In this document: positions 26,109-33,901 of the stretch, in pieces | How the letters are laid out: each line of letters begins with the position of its first letter | Numbering within the stretch: position 1 is the stretch's first letter | Origin: Halanaerobium polyolivorans | Lineage (GTDB): Bacteria > Bacillota > Halanaerobiia > Halanaerobiales > Halanaerobiaceae | Direction: 5' to 3' | NCBI RefSeq assembly: GCF_020711195.1 | Contig: NZ_JAJFAT010000002.1 | Span: 124,001 to 188,000, forward strand | DNA: 64,000 bases | Made by a program: the position numbers and the translations under genes | Notes under the pieces: model-generated | Databases searched by the model: none | Told to the model about the DNA's origin: nothing | The model's input: the letters and a program-made list of their open reading frames with translations, nothing else

Positions 26109-26453
26109 ATGGTAAAAGAAAAGGAACGAGTAATCCAGGAATATGTACCTGGTAAACAGGTAACAATGGTTCATTTAATTGCTCATCCTACTAAGGGTCT
26201 TTATAAAAAAATTGGTTTAAATGAAGAACATGAAGCACTTGGAATTTTAACTATAACCCCCAGTGAAGCTGCAATTATTGCAGCTGATGCAGCCAGTAAA
26301 AACGCAGATGTTAAAATTGGCTTTATAGATCGTTTTAGTGGTTCACTAGTTATTAGTGGAAAAGTATCAAGTGTAGAATCAGCTTTAAAAAATATTTTAA
26401 ACTTATTAGAACATGTTCTTGGTTTTGATGTAACCAAGATAACGAGGTCATAG
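26109..26453 (+). CDS. pduU: Circularly permuted BMC-H shell protein PduU/EutS
   Basis: 114 residues. The order is that of PduU/EutS: an N-terminal strand segment ([18 protein letters not shown]) that would form the small beta barrel over the pore, then [31 protein letters not shown] and [16 protein letters not shown]. The permutation is visible because the BMC strand order is shifted relative to PduA. The gene ends one base before the pduV start; in Salmonella PduV is reported to bind PduU. Confidence 0.94.
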   Translation: MVKEKERVIQEYVPGKQVTMVHLIAHPTKGLYKKIGLNEEHEALGILTITPSEAAIIAADAASKNADVKIGFIDRFSGSLVISGKVSSVESALKNILNLLEHVLGFDVTKITRS

Positions 26454-26454
26454 C

Positions 26455-26889
26455 ATGCAAAAAATTATTCTCATGGGGGGAACAAAGGCAGGCAAAACTA
26501 CCCTGCTTGAAGTCCTAGCTGGTAAAGAATTTAGAGAAATAGATACCAGAACACAGAGTTTGGAGTTTGAAGATAAAGCTATTGATACACCAGGTGAATA
26601 TATAGAAAATAGACATTATTACACAGCTTTAATATCTGCTGCGCAAGATGCTAAGGTAATTGCCCTAGTTGCAGATGCCACTGCAGAGCAATATTTTTTA
26701 CCACCTACATTTGCTTCGATCTTTTCTAGACCTGTAATTGGGATTGTAACAAAAATAGATTCTGATGAAGCTGATGTAGAGTATGCCAAAGAAATTTTAG
26801 AAATGGCAGGGGTAAGTAGAATTTTTTTGACAAGTGCAGTTACCAGAGAAGGTTTAGACGAACTTTCTGATTATTTAGCAGAATTATAA
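26455..26889 (+). CDS. pduV: PduV/EutP small GTPase-like protein
   Basis: 144 residues. The P-loop GGTKAGKTTLLEVL is at the N-terminus, then DTPGEYIENRHYYTALI (G3-like), ALVADATAEQYFLPP, and the base-recognition motif TKID. This is the EutP/PduV family of Ras-like P-loop proteins linked to compartment positioning or, in EutP relatives, acetate kinase-like activity. One base separates it from pduU, indicating coupled translation. Confidence 0.93.
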   Translation: MQKIILMGGTKAGKTTLLEVLAGKEFREIDTRTQSLEFEDKAIDTPGEYIENRHYYTALISAAQDAKVIALVADATAEQYFLPPTFASIFSRPVIGIVTKIDSDEADVEYAKEILEMAGVSRIFLTSAVTREGLDELSDYLAEL

Positions 26890-26916
26890 TTTTTTTGTTG
26901 ATTTGGAGGCGATTTA

Positions 26917-28185
26917 ATGGAGATAGATGGCTTTTTAAATGAAAAAACAGCTTTAAAATATATTAAAGAGGAAACAGATATATTATCTGATTCAGAAAAA
27001 ATCCGGGTTGAAATCATGGACTCCAACAGCCTCAGCTTTGATGGTTTAGCCAATAATCTCCTTGTTATAGGAGATGAAAATTCACCAAAACGCTTTATAC
27101 TCAAACAAATGCTGCCATATGTAAGGGCAGCTATTCAAGAGAGTGATTTAAAAATTTCTTTACCTGAAGGAAGAATTTATTCTGAATATTGCTCATTGAA
27201 ACTTTTTAAAGGTATCTGTCCTGATTATGTTGCAGATGCCTACTTTTTAGATGCGGAAAATAATATTATAATTTTTGAATATATAGAAGATATGGAGCTT
27301 TTAAGAAGTGAATTTATTAGGCAAAAGAGACATGAACATCTTGCCCAACAAATTGCTGTATTTTTGGCTAGAATTCATTTTTTCACTTCAGATCTTTTTT
27401 TAGACAGGGATATTGTAAAAGCTCTTCAAGATTTTTTTGCAAAATCAGACTCAATTAAATCTTGGGATAAATTTATTTTTACAGGTTCTATACTTGAGGC
27501 AGAAGATAAAAAAATGAATCCTTACCTTGATGCAAAAATTAGTGAGTTTAGAAATGATAACTTGGTCAGAAAAAAAACTAAAGAAATTAGAGATATTTTT
27601 ATGAATAAAAGAGAATCTTTAACCCATGGTGATTTTCATACTTCAAATATTTTTATAAATAAAGATAAAATAATGATTTTTGATACAGAATATTCAAATT
27701 ATACTCCTTCGGCTTTTGATTTAGGAAGACTTTTGGCAAATGTGATTTTAAATTATGCCTCTTTGATCAGCAAAGATTATAGTCTAGATAGCAAAAATTA
27801 TCAAAATTATCTTCTGAGCTTAATAGAAGATATTTATAACAACTATCAAAAAGAGTATACTAAGCTGTTAAAAAAACATTGTGATTATGAGCAAGATTAT
27901 TTAGCTGATTATTTTGCAAATTATTTGTTTGAATTAATTTCATTTATTGCCTGCACTATAATTACAAGAATCTATGATGGAGGGCTTTGTTTAGATTTTA
28001 TGCTGATCAAAGATTTAAAAAAGAGAGCTCTTGGTCAGGAATTCATAATTGAGCTTGCCCACAAACTTTTAGAAAAAAATAAAGATTTTAGAAGTATTGA
28101 AGAATTTACTGAATTTGTTTCAAATTATGCAGTTGAATTTCAGTTAAGCAAGGTGATAAAAAATACCTTAGCTGAAATTAATTAA
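26917..28185 (+). CDS. MtnK-type (5-methylthioribose kinase-like) sugar kinase in the pdu operon
   Basis: 422 residues with the aminoglycoside-phosphotransferase/MTR kinase fold. The N-terminus LNEKTALKYIKEE is like MtnK. The catalytic loop is LTHGDFHTSNIFI, the metal-binding DTEYSNYTPSAFDLGRLLAN parallels the DPEF region of MtnK, and FILKQMLPYVRA gives the ATP-binding Lys. MtnK phosphorylates 5-methylthioribose, and some relatives act on 5-deoxyribose. The gene has its own GGAGG site and lies inside the operon between pduV and pduL. No targeting helix is visible and no MtnA isomerase or class II aldolase gene lies in the window. Its substrate here is not known; see the findings for a possible link to 5'-deoxyadenosine. 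Confidence 0.75.
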   Translation: MEIDGFLNEKTALKYIKEETDILSDSEKIRVEIMDSNSLSFDGLANNLLVIGDENSPKRFILKQMLPYVRAAIQESDLKISLPEGRIYSEYCSLKLFKGICPDYVADAYFLDAENNIIIFEYIEDMELLRSEFIRQKRHEHLAQQIAVFLARIHFFTSDLFLDRDIVKALQDFFAKSDSIKSWDKFIFTGSILEAEDKKMNPYLDAKISEFRNDNLVRKKTKEIRDIFMNKRESLTHGDFHTSNIFINKDKIMIFDTEYSNYTPSAFDLGRLLANVILNYASLISKDYSLDSKNYQNYLLSLIEDIYNNYQKEYTKLLKKHCDYEQDYLADYFANYLFELISFIACTIITRIYDGGLCLDFMLIKDLKKRALGQEFIIELAHKLLEKNKDFRSIEEFTEFVSNYAVEFQLSKVIKNTLAEIN

Positions 28186-28224
28186 AATGATAATTATTTA
28201 AAATTATTAAAAAGAGGTGGTTTG

Positions 28225-28872
28225 ATGTCTAATTCAGAACTTAGACAAAAAATAAAAGAGATAATTGCAGAAATGGATTTAGGAGAAAATAAAGCAGAAA
28301 AAATTATACCAATTGAAGCATCTGGAAGACATGTTCACTTGAGTCGTAAAGATGTTGACCGCCTATTTGGTGAAGATTATGAGCTTAGCCCATGTAGAGA
28401 ACTTTCGCAGCCAGGCCAGTATCTAGCTGAAGAAAAAGTAAGATTAATTGGGCCAAAAGGAATTATTGAAAGAGCAGCTATTTTAGGGCCTCCACGTTCA
28501 GATACTCAGGTAGAGCTCTCAAAAACAGATGCTGTAAAATTAGGTATAGACCCACCTTTAAGGTTTTCTGGTAATGTAGAGGGAAGTGCTTCTATTTTTA
28601 TAGGTTCTGCAAAAGATATTGTCAAGTTGGAAGAAGGAGTTATAATAGCTAAAAATCATATACATATGCAGCCTCAGGATGCACAAAGACTTGGAGTAGA
28701 AGACGGAGAAAAGGTTAATGTTGAAGCCATGACCGAAAGATCGATTATCTTTAAAAAAGTATTAATTAGGGTTAATGAAGCATATAGATTAAGTATGCAT
28801 ATAGATTATGATGAAGCCAATGCTTGTATGCACAGACCTGGTGACAAAGGAAAGATAATTAAATTAGATTAA
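28225..28872 (+). CDS. pduL: Phosphotransacylase PduL
   Basis: ATG 28225 (a TTG three bases before is less likely) gives 215 residues. The N-terminal helix SNSELRQKIKEIIAEMD is an encapsulation-peptide-like segment, as known for PduL. Zinc-ligand motifs follow: ASGRHVHLSRKDVDRLFG, then AKNHIHMQPQDA and the C-terminal YDEANACMHRPG. PduL swaps CoA for phosphate on propionyl-CoA, recycling CoA within the compartment. Last gene of the operon, 18 bases before the terminator. Confidence 0.95.
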   Translation: MSNSELRQKIKEIIAEMDLGENKAEKIIPIEASGRHVHLSRKDVDRLFGEDYELSPCRELSQPGQYLAEEKVRLIGPKGIIERAAILGPPRSDTQVELSKTDAVKLGIDPPLRFSGNVEGSASIFIGSAKDIVKLEEGVIIAKNHIHMQPQDAQRLGVEDGEKVNVEAMTERSIIFKKVLIRVNEAYRLSMHIDYDEANACMHRPGDKGKIIKLD

Positions 28873-28890
28873 ATTAAATAGAGTTCATTC

Positions 28891-28919
28891 AGACTGGATT
28901 AGATCCAGTCTTTTTTTTA
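28891..28919 (+). terminator. Terminator of the microcompartment operon
   Basis: A perfect 9-bp stem AGACTGGAT / ATCCAGTCT with a 3-base TAG loop, followed by eight more T. A textbook intrinsic terminator that closes the operon after pduL. Confidence 0.92.
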
Positions 28920-29033
28920 TACTTTTAAAAAATGATTTTAAAAAAGAGGATTTTAAAGAATTATTTAGAATTATTTAATAGAAATAATAATTATTATTCA
29001 AAGATTAATGATTTAAAGAAGGAGGTATTTTAA

Positions 29034-29435
29034 TTGTTATATATAAAAAGTTATTTAATAGCTCTTGTTATATTTTTTGGCATAGATATAATCTGGTTGG
29101 GAACCATTGCTCAAGATTTATATCAAAAACATCTTGGTTTTTTGCTTAAAGAAAATTTTAATATGACAGCTGCTTTTATATTTTATTTATTTTTTATTGC
29201 AGGCCTAGTATTTTTCGTGATCAATAGAGCTGTAGTTTTATCCAGCTGGCAGTATGCTTTATTTGCAGGAATGTTTTTTGGCTTTATTACCTATGCAACC
29301 TATGATATGACTAATTTAGCTACAATTAAAGACTGGCCGTTAATAATAACTGTAATTGATATAGTCTGGGGCTCTATTTTGTGTGGTGCAACTTCATTAT
29401 TCACTTATTTAGTTATTAGCCATTTTAATTTATGA
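29034..29435 (+). CDS. DUF2177 family membrane protein
   Basis: 133 residues from TTG 29034 behind AAGGAGGT. Four transmembrane helices are visible (LIALVIFFGIDIIWLG, FIFYLFFIAGLVFFVI, LFAGMFFGFITYATYDMTN, ITVIDIVWGSILCGATS). The YATYDMTNLATIKDWP segment and IDIVWGS are hallmarks of DUF2177. Function is unknown. It is a single gene between the operon terminator and a bidirectional terminator. Confidence 0.8.
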   Translation: MLYIKSYLIALVIFFGIDIIWLGTIAQDLYQKHLGFLLKENFNMTAAFIFYLFFIAGLVFFVINRAVVLSSWQYALFAGMFFGFITYATYDMTNLATIKDWPLIITVIDIVWGSILCGATSLFTYLVISHFNL

Positions 29436-29443
29436 AATTATAA

Positions 29444-29469
29444 AGAGGCCCAGAATATTCTGGGCCTCT
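29444..29469. terminator. Bidirectional terminator between convergent genes
   Basis: A perfect 26-base palindrome, AGAGGCCCAGAATATTCTGGGCCTCT in two arms of 13, between the DUF2177 gene (+) and a convergent secreted-protein gene (-). The following T-run is weak on both strands. Confidence 0.7.
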
Positions 29470-29496
29470 GCTTGATATAAAAACAATTTCTTGAGT

Positions 29497-30252
29497 TTAA
29501 TTTAAAAGATCACTTAAATCAATAATTATATCAAAACTAATATCTATACCATTATCTCCATTTTCACTTTTATCTTCTTGATAGCTATCTTTTAGCTCAT
29601 TATATACTGTTTCTCTGGATATTTTCCTTCCCCTACCTTCTTTTTCTATAGTTCTGCCGGTTCTTAAATTTTTATAATAATAACTATATTTTTTGTTTGC
29701 ATAATTAACATCTAATTTTTCAATCATATTTTTATCACGATAGTAGTACTCATATTTTTGCATTTTTATCTCGATTTTTTCCTCTATGCCCCGGGCATCG
29801 TTAATATATTTGTACTCATAATTTGGACCCCTGACCTTAATTGTTTCTATACCACCAAGATGTTCTCGCCTTCTATCATATTTATTAGTATTCAGTGGAG
29901 GTAAAAGCCTTGAACGTTTTGGATGCCTAAATCTAATCAATGAATCATCAAAGATAATTTTTGGCAGCCAAAAATTATGATGATAATCATCTAAGCTGTC
30001 CTTTTTTCTAGCTATATTCCTTAATTGATGATCATCTAACTTTTGACCTGAATTGCTATAATAATATAATATTAAGCTGATATCTTTACTATTGAGGCCC
30101 AACCTAGCCATATATTCTAAATCATCTGAATCAAGATCTTTATAAACTCTAATTAATAATTCCTTGTCAAAATCATCCAGAGAAGCTGCAAAAGCTGCTG
30201 TAGATAATAAAAATATTAAAATAAGCGTAAAACTGAGAATTTTTTTTGGCAT
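29497..30252 (-). CDS. Hypothetical secreted protein with Tyr-rich repeats
   Basis: 251 residues with a clear signal peptide (PKKILSFTLILIFLLSTAAFAA). After it comes a helical region (FDKELLIRVYKDLDSDDLEYMARLGLNSKDI), then residues about 140-210 with three similar units, each with a Tyr-rich strand followed by a charged strand: YEYKY, YEYYY, YSYYY, each followed 8-12 residues later by an EK(I/L)- or IEKE-type strand. The C-terminus is acidic. I do not recognise the family. It is divergent from the Spy-like gene at 30403. It may be an envelope protein. Confidence 0.7.
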   Translation of the reverse strand: MPKKILSFTLILIFLLSTAAFAASLDDFDKELLIRVYKDLDSDDLEYMARLGLNSKDISLILYYYSNSGQKLDDHQLRNIARKKDSLDDYHHNFWLPKIIFDDSLIRFRHPKRSRLLPPLNTNKYDRRREHLGGIETIKVRGPNYEYKYINDARGIEEKIEIKMQKYEYYYRDKNMIEKLDVNYANKKYSYYYKNLRTGRTIEKEGRGRKISRETVYNELKDSYQEDKSENGDNGIDISFDIIIDLSDLLN

Positions 30253-30402
30253 AATTACTCCTCCTTGATTATCTTTATTATACTTCTAATTAATAAAAAA
30301 AGCAAAACAAAAAATTATTTTTTAAAATTCATAATCTCTTCATATTTAACTCCTATAATTAACTCAGAACTTAAAAATACAACTAATAAGGAGTTGGGAA
30401 TA

Positions 30403-30972
30403 ATGAAAAAAATATTAATAGGTGTTTTAGTTTTGAGCTTTTTAGTTACTGCTTTTGTTGGAATGACATATGCACAACGACCAATGAATAGAGAAAATTT
30501 TAATCATCGACATGATGGTTTATATCATAGCCAGAGAGCTGTTGGAATGATGGGCTTTGGAATGAATTTTGAAGAAATAAATTTCACTGAATCACAAATA
30601 GACAGAATGTCTGAATTAAGAGAAGAATTTTATAATGATTCTTCACAATTGAGAGAAGATTTAAGAGCATTAAACTGGGAAATTAGAGATTTAAGGTTAA
30701 AGAATGCTTCTAATGCAGAAATTGGTGCAGTTCAGGATGAGATTGAAGTAATTCTTTCTGAATTAAATGAGATGCGTTTTGAAATGCAGGAAAAGATGCA
30801 AAATCTTTTAACAGATGAGCAGTTAGAATTATTAGAAGCAAGAGAAAATGCTTATCAGGGAAGGTTTGGAGAAAAAGGGTTTAGATCAAATCGAGGTCAT
30901 AATTTTTCAGATTCATATAGATTCCATCAGAGATCTAACAGAACAAATTCTGGTTTTGCTTGGTGTCACTAA
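30403..30972 (+). CDS. Spy/CpxP-like secreted protein (LTxxQ-type)
   Basis: ATG 30403 follows AAGGAGTTGGG with good spacing; the frame is open upstream but those residues are not part of a typical signal peptide. The product is 189 residues: signal peptide (KKILIGVLVLSFLVTAFVGMTYA), then a long helical region with two LTxxQ-like motifs (FTESQIDRMSELREEF and LTDEQLELLEARE), and a His/Arg/Asn-rich tail ending in CH. Spy and CpxP relatives are periplasmic chaperones or metal-responsive proteins of diderm bacteria. The presence of one supports an outer membrane in this organism. Confidence 0.75.
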   Translation: MKKILIGVLVLSFLVTAFVGMTYAQRPMNRENFNHRHDGLYHSQRAVGMMGFGMNFEEINFTESQIDRMSELREEFYNDSSQLREDLRALNWEIRDLRLKNASNAEIGAVQDEIEVILSELNEMRFEMQEKMQNLLTDEQLELLEARENAYQGRFGEKGFRSNRGHNFSDSYRFHQRSNRTNSGFAWCH

Positions 30973-31012
30973 AATAACTTGAATTAGAAAACAAAAAACT
31001 CATATTAACCAT

Positions 31013-31040
31013 ACTCCCTTGTCAAAGAGGGAGTTTTTTT
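31013..31040 (+). terminator. Terminator after the Spy-like gene
   Basis: Stem ACTCCCT / AGGGAGT with an 8-base loop, followed by TTTTTT. Confidence 0.85.
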
Positions 31041-31185
31041 ATCTTAATTTAAATCTATTATTTCAAACTAAGGGCAGGATTATGCTCATAGATATTGAAT
31101 TTATTATTAAGACTAAAATAATTTTTTAGATTAAAGCTATTTTATTTATTAAATAACTCCAAAAAATATAGAAGTTGGTGAGAAT

Positions 31186-31710
31186 ATGGAAGATATTTAT
31201 AAATATAATAATTATAAATTTTTAGAAAAAATATATACTCCAATTGGTGTTGTTATGGCCGGAATTTTACTGCAGTTTTTCTATCCTGTGAGTGGTTTTT
31301 ATCAGAGGATATTAATTTATTTAATTTATTTATCAGCAGTTTTATTATTTGTTTTTGATGCAGTTCCTATAATTATTAGCACTTATAAAGCCTGGAATAA
31401 AGAAGTAGTTTTGACAAATAGGACTGTGATAGTTAAAGGTGATAATCATATGGAAACTAAAATAGTTAACCGAAGTGATATCAATAAAATTGTTTTCAGA
31501 ACTTTGAGAGGAGAAGATGTAGAAATTCCTCATTACAGAAAGTTAGAGGATATAGATGAAGATATCTATGAAATGCCAGGCAGAAAGTTCGTAATAGATT
31601 ATGACTCAGATACTGCAGATGATAATTTAGTTATTTATTTAGAACTATTACCCGAAGAATTTATAGAAGAGTTTATTAAATGGTATCAAGCTGATGTAGC
31701 ATTGAAATAA
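31186..31710 (+). CDS. Hypothetical membrane protein, PH-like C-terminal domain
   Basis: 174 residues. Two N-terminal transmembrane helices (IGVVMAGILLQFFYPV and ILIYLIYLSAVLLFVFDAV) are followed by a cytoplasmic beta-rich domain (KEVVLTNRTVIVKGD, ETKIVNRSDINKIVFR, FVIDYDS, LVIYLELLPEEFIEEFI). This layout recalls bacterial PH-domain membrane proteins, but I cannot assign it with certainty. Single gene flanked by terminators. Confidence 0.6.
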   Translation: MEDIYKYNNYKFLEKIYTPIGVVMAGILLQFFYPVSGFYQRILIYLIYLSAVLLFVFDAVPIIISTYKAWNKEVVLTNRTVIVKGDNHMETKIVNRSDINKIVFRTLRGEDVEIPHYRKLEDIDEDIYEMPGRKFVIDYDSDTADDNLVIYLELLPEEFIEEFIKWYQADVALK

Positions 31711-31721
31711 TAAATATAATT

Positions 31722-31750
31722 ACCCAGCAGGAAAATACTGCTGGGTTTTT
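31722..31750 (+). terminator. Terminator after the PH-like membrane protein gene
   Basis: Perfect 8-bp stem ACCCAGCA / TGCTGGGT with a 9-base loop and TTTTT after it. Confidence 0.85.
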
Positions 31751-31828
31751 AAAGCCTACCTTAATAACAATAATGGTTATTATTACTGTTATAGCAGTAA
31801 TCTTAAAGAAAAGAAGTTAAAAAAAGTG

Positions 31829-31883
31829 TTGACAAAAAATAATTTTTATAATATACTATATTTGAGATTGAGAATCATTTTCA
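31829..31883 (+). promoter_or_regulatory. Promoter with overlapping Fur box
   Basis: -35 TTGACA (31829-31834), 17-base spacer, -10 TATACT (31852-31857). At 31869-31883 lies TGAGAATCATTTTCA, which fits the 7-1-7 Fur consensus TGATAATNATTATCA at 13 of 14 defined positions or close to it, placed at about +5 to +19. Fur bound here would block transcription when iron is plentiful. The transcript would have a leader of about 155 bases with a second AAGGAG at 31900-31905 that precedes only a 12-codon frame. Confidence 0.75.
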
Positions 31884-32020
31884 ATTAAAAATAAAATATA
31901 AAGGAGATGGTCTTTAAAACAAATATAATATTTTTTTTAGATTAGATTACATAAATATCAAGAATTGTTATTAAAAGTATATTAATTTTTAGTCTCAACA
32001 AAATAAGGGGTGTTTAATTA

Positions 32021-32773
32021 ATGATTAAAAAGAAATATTTTATGGCTTTAGCATTAACTTTGTTATTAGTAATTTCTTTTTCAACTATTAGCCTGGCTCA
32101 CTGCGTTTGGGTTGAGAGTCCTGCTTCTACTTCTCTGAATGAAGAAATTGAAATTTATTCGTATTATGGTTATCCTGATGGTCCGATTGAAGAAAGAGAT
32201 CAGACTGAACTAGAATTATATGTTATTGATCAAAATGGAGAACGTCATAATTTAGATTTAAATGAATATGCTACATATTATAATGCTTATACACAATTTT
32301 CTGATTCAGGCGAATATACTTTTGTTGTTGAACGCGAACCTAATAGATATCGTTTACAACAAATTAGAGATTTTGCTAAAAGTGTAACTCTTGTTGATAA
32401 TAATTTGAGTTATTCATATCAAAGTGTTGGCATACCTTTAGAAATACAGCTGGTAGGAAGTAATATTATTAATCAAGATCAAGTAGAAATTGTAGTTGAA
32501 GTTTTATATGAGGGAGAGGTTATTACTGATAGTGAAATAGAGCTTTTTCAATCACTTGAAAAAGGTACAATTAATGAAGCTGGAATGTCTTATCAAGAAG
32601 TTGCAGATGTTGAAATAGCTGCAGATGGAAGAACAACATTTGTTATTAATCCAGAATATAATTATGTTTTAGAAACTGATTATCATGTTGATGCAGCACA
32701 AGTAGAGGATACTGGGCTTTTCATTAGTGAAGTAAGATTTAGGTCAACCCTATTTTTAGCTAATAGCAAATAA
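32021..32773 (+). CDS. DUF4198-like secreted protein, probably iron-regulated
   Basis: 250 residues with a signal peptide (YFMALALTLLLVISFSTISLA) and a mature start HCVWVESP, typical of DUF4198 proteins, whose N-terminal His after processing can take part in metal binding. The rest is beta-rich, with two Ig-like parts (EIEIYSYYGYPDGP, ELELYVIDQNG; IPLEIQLVG, VEIVVEVLYEGEVI). DUF4198 proteins often go with nickel, cobalt or iron uptake. A consensus promoter with a Fur box upstream indicates derepression in low iron. No transporter lies next to it. Confidence 0.75.
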   Translation: MIKKKYFMALALTLLLVISFSTISLAHCVWVESPASTSLNEEIEIYSYYGYPDGPIEERDQTELELYVIDQNGERHNLDLNEYATYYNAYTQFSDSGEYTFVVEREPNRYRLQQIRDFAKSVTLVDNNLSYSYQSVGIPLEIQLVGSNIINQDQVEIVVEVLYEGEVITDSEIELFQSLEKGTINEAGMSYQEVADVEIAADGRTTFVINPEYNYVLETDYHVDAAQVEDTGLFISEVRFRSTLFLANSK

Positions 32774-32789
32774 GCTTCAATTTTAGCAT

Positions 32790-32829
32790 ATATCATTAAC
32801 CCTCCATCAATCTGGAGGGTTAATGATAT
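32790..32829. terminator. Strong hairpin after the DUF4198 gene
   Basis: A perfect 16-bp stem, ATATCATTAACCCTCC / GGAGGGTTAATGATAT, with an 8-base loop. There is no T-run, so termination is inferred from position and stem strength. Confidence 0.65.
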
Positions 32830-32871
32830 TAATGACGTGAATTCTTTTATATTAGAGAAAGGAGCTATAAA

Positions 32872-33186
32872 ATGAGTATAATGATAGTCGGTGGAGATAG
32901 TTTAGGTTCAATTGAAAAGAATGTCAAAGAGCTCGGCTTTGATGATATTAAGCATTTAACAGGTAGGAAAAAATCGAAATTTAGAAATCTATATCTTTCT
33001 CAAGAAATAGATTTAGTTTTAGTAATGACAGATTATATAAATCATGCTGTCATGAAAAAAGTAAAAAAGGCTGTAAAATCTCAAGACTTAAATGTTGTTT
33101 ATGCTAAAAGAAGTTGGGCTTCTATTTATAAAAAGCTGAAGCGAAAAGGATTAATTAATCAGTCAAGTAAAAGTTTAGCTTTATAA
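32872..33186 (+). CDS. DUF2325 domain protein
   Basis: 104 residues behind AAAGGAG. The Rossmann-like pattern MIVGGDSLGSIEKNVKELG, then DLVLVMTDYINHAVMKKVKKA and VVYAKRSW matches DUF2325, small proteins often near sulfur, metal or redox genes. Function is unknown. It lies between the iron-regulated gene and the sulfur transport cluster. Confidence 0.8.
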   Translation: MSIMIVGGDSLGSIEKNVKELGFDDIKHLTGRKKSKFRNLYLSQEIDLVLVMTDYINHAVMKKVKKAVKSQDLNVVYAKRSWASIYKKLKRKGLINQSSKSLAL

Positions 33187-33307
33187 AATTTAAAACTTTA
33201 ATTCATGAGCATCTAGAATTTAAAGGATATTATTATTTATTATTGAATATAATTAAATAATGATATCTTTTTTGTTTTTAGGAATAAATTATAACTTAGT
33301 GAATTTT

Positions 33308-33323
33308 ATTTGCTTTTGCAAAT
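33308..33323. repeat. Palindrome upstream of the YeeE/YedE cluster
   Basis: ATTTGC TTTT GCAAAT, a perfect 6-bp inverted repeat about 45 bases before the first YeeE/YedE gene. It could be an operator of a sulfur regulator; the rest of 33187-33369 is AT-rich with no gene seen. Confidence 0.35.
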
Positions 33324-33369
33324 AGAATAAAATGAGTTTATATTACTGTAAATGAGGAGCTGGATATTT

Positions 33370-33882
33370 ATGAATAACTTGATTTTTTCTGGTCGCTGGT
33401 CACCTTATCTTGTAGGTTCTTTGATAGGTATTTTAAGTTGGTTATCTTTTATAATATCTAAAAAACCATTAGGAACTTCTACCTCATATGCTCGGATTTC
33501 TTCCAGGTTAGGAGCTATCTTTTATGGAGATAAAGTTTATGAATGGAAATATTATAAACAGTATAAGCCTGTGCTCGAATGGCAGATCATGTTGGTAATA
33601 GGGATAGTTATTGGAAGTTTTATTTCAGCAGTACTTTCGGGTCAGTTCAGTCTAAGTTTTATACCTCTGACAGATTTTGAGTCTTTTCTAAATCAAAATA
33701 TTCTGGGTAGGGTATTTTCTGCTTTTGCTGGTGGTATTTTGTTGGGCTTTGGTTCACGCCTGGCAGGGGGCTGTACTAGTGGCCATGGAATAAGCGGTAC
33801 ATTTCAGTTGAGTATTGCTAGCTGGATAAGCTTAATTGCTTTTTTTGTTGGTGGAGTTTTGACTGCACTTTTAATTCTTTAA
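33370..33882 (+). CDS. YeeE/YedE-family thiosulfate/sulfur transporter, first half
   Basis: ATG 33370 is preceded by GAGGAG; an earlier in-frame ATG 33352 overlaps that site. The 170-residue membrane protein has four or five transmembrane segments and the family motif GGCTSGHGISG. Bacillus and E. coli members (YeeE/TsuA) import thiosulfate through a channel lined by conserved cysteines. The second half of the fold is encoded by the next gene, so the two probably assemble together. Followed by SLC13 and desulfhydrase genes, which supports a sulfur role. Confidence 0.85.
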   Translation: MNNLIFSGRWSPYLVGSLIGILSWLSFIISKKPLGTSTSYARISSRLGAIFYGDKVYEWKYYKQYKPVLEWQIMLVIGIVIGSFISAVLSGQFSLSFIPLTDFESFLNQNILGRVFSAFAGGILLGFGSRLAGGCTSGHGISGTFQLSIASWISLIAFFVGGVLTALLIL

Positions 33883-33901
33883 TTGGGGCAGGTGAATAAA
33901 G

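Noticed and set aside
30265-30402. N-terminal extension of the Spy-like protein
   Set aside because: The 46 extra codons would come before a complete signal peptide with its own ribosome binding site, so they are untranslated leader.
31906-31944. 12-codon frame in the leader of the DUF4198 gene
   Set aside because: The ATG directly touches AAGGAG, so spacing is unsuitable, and the peptide is uninformative.
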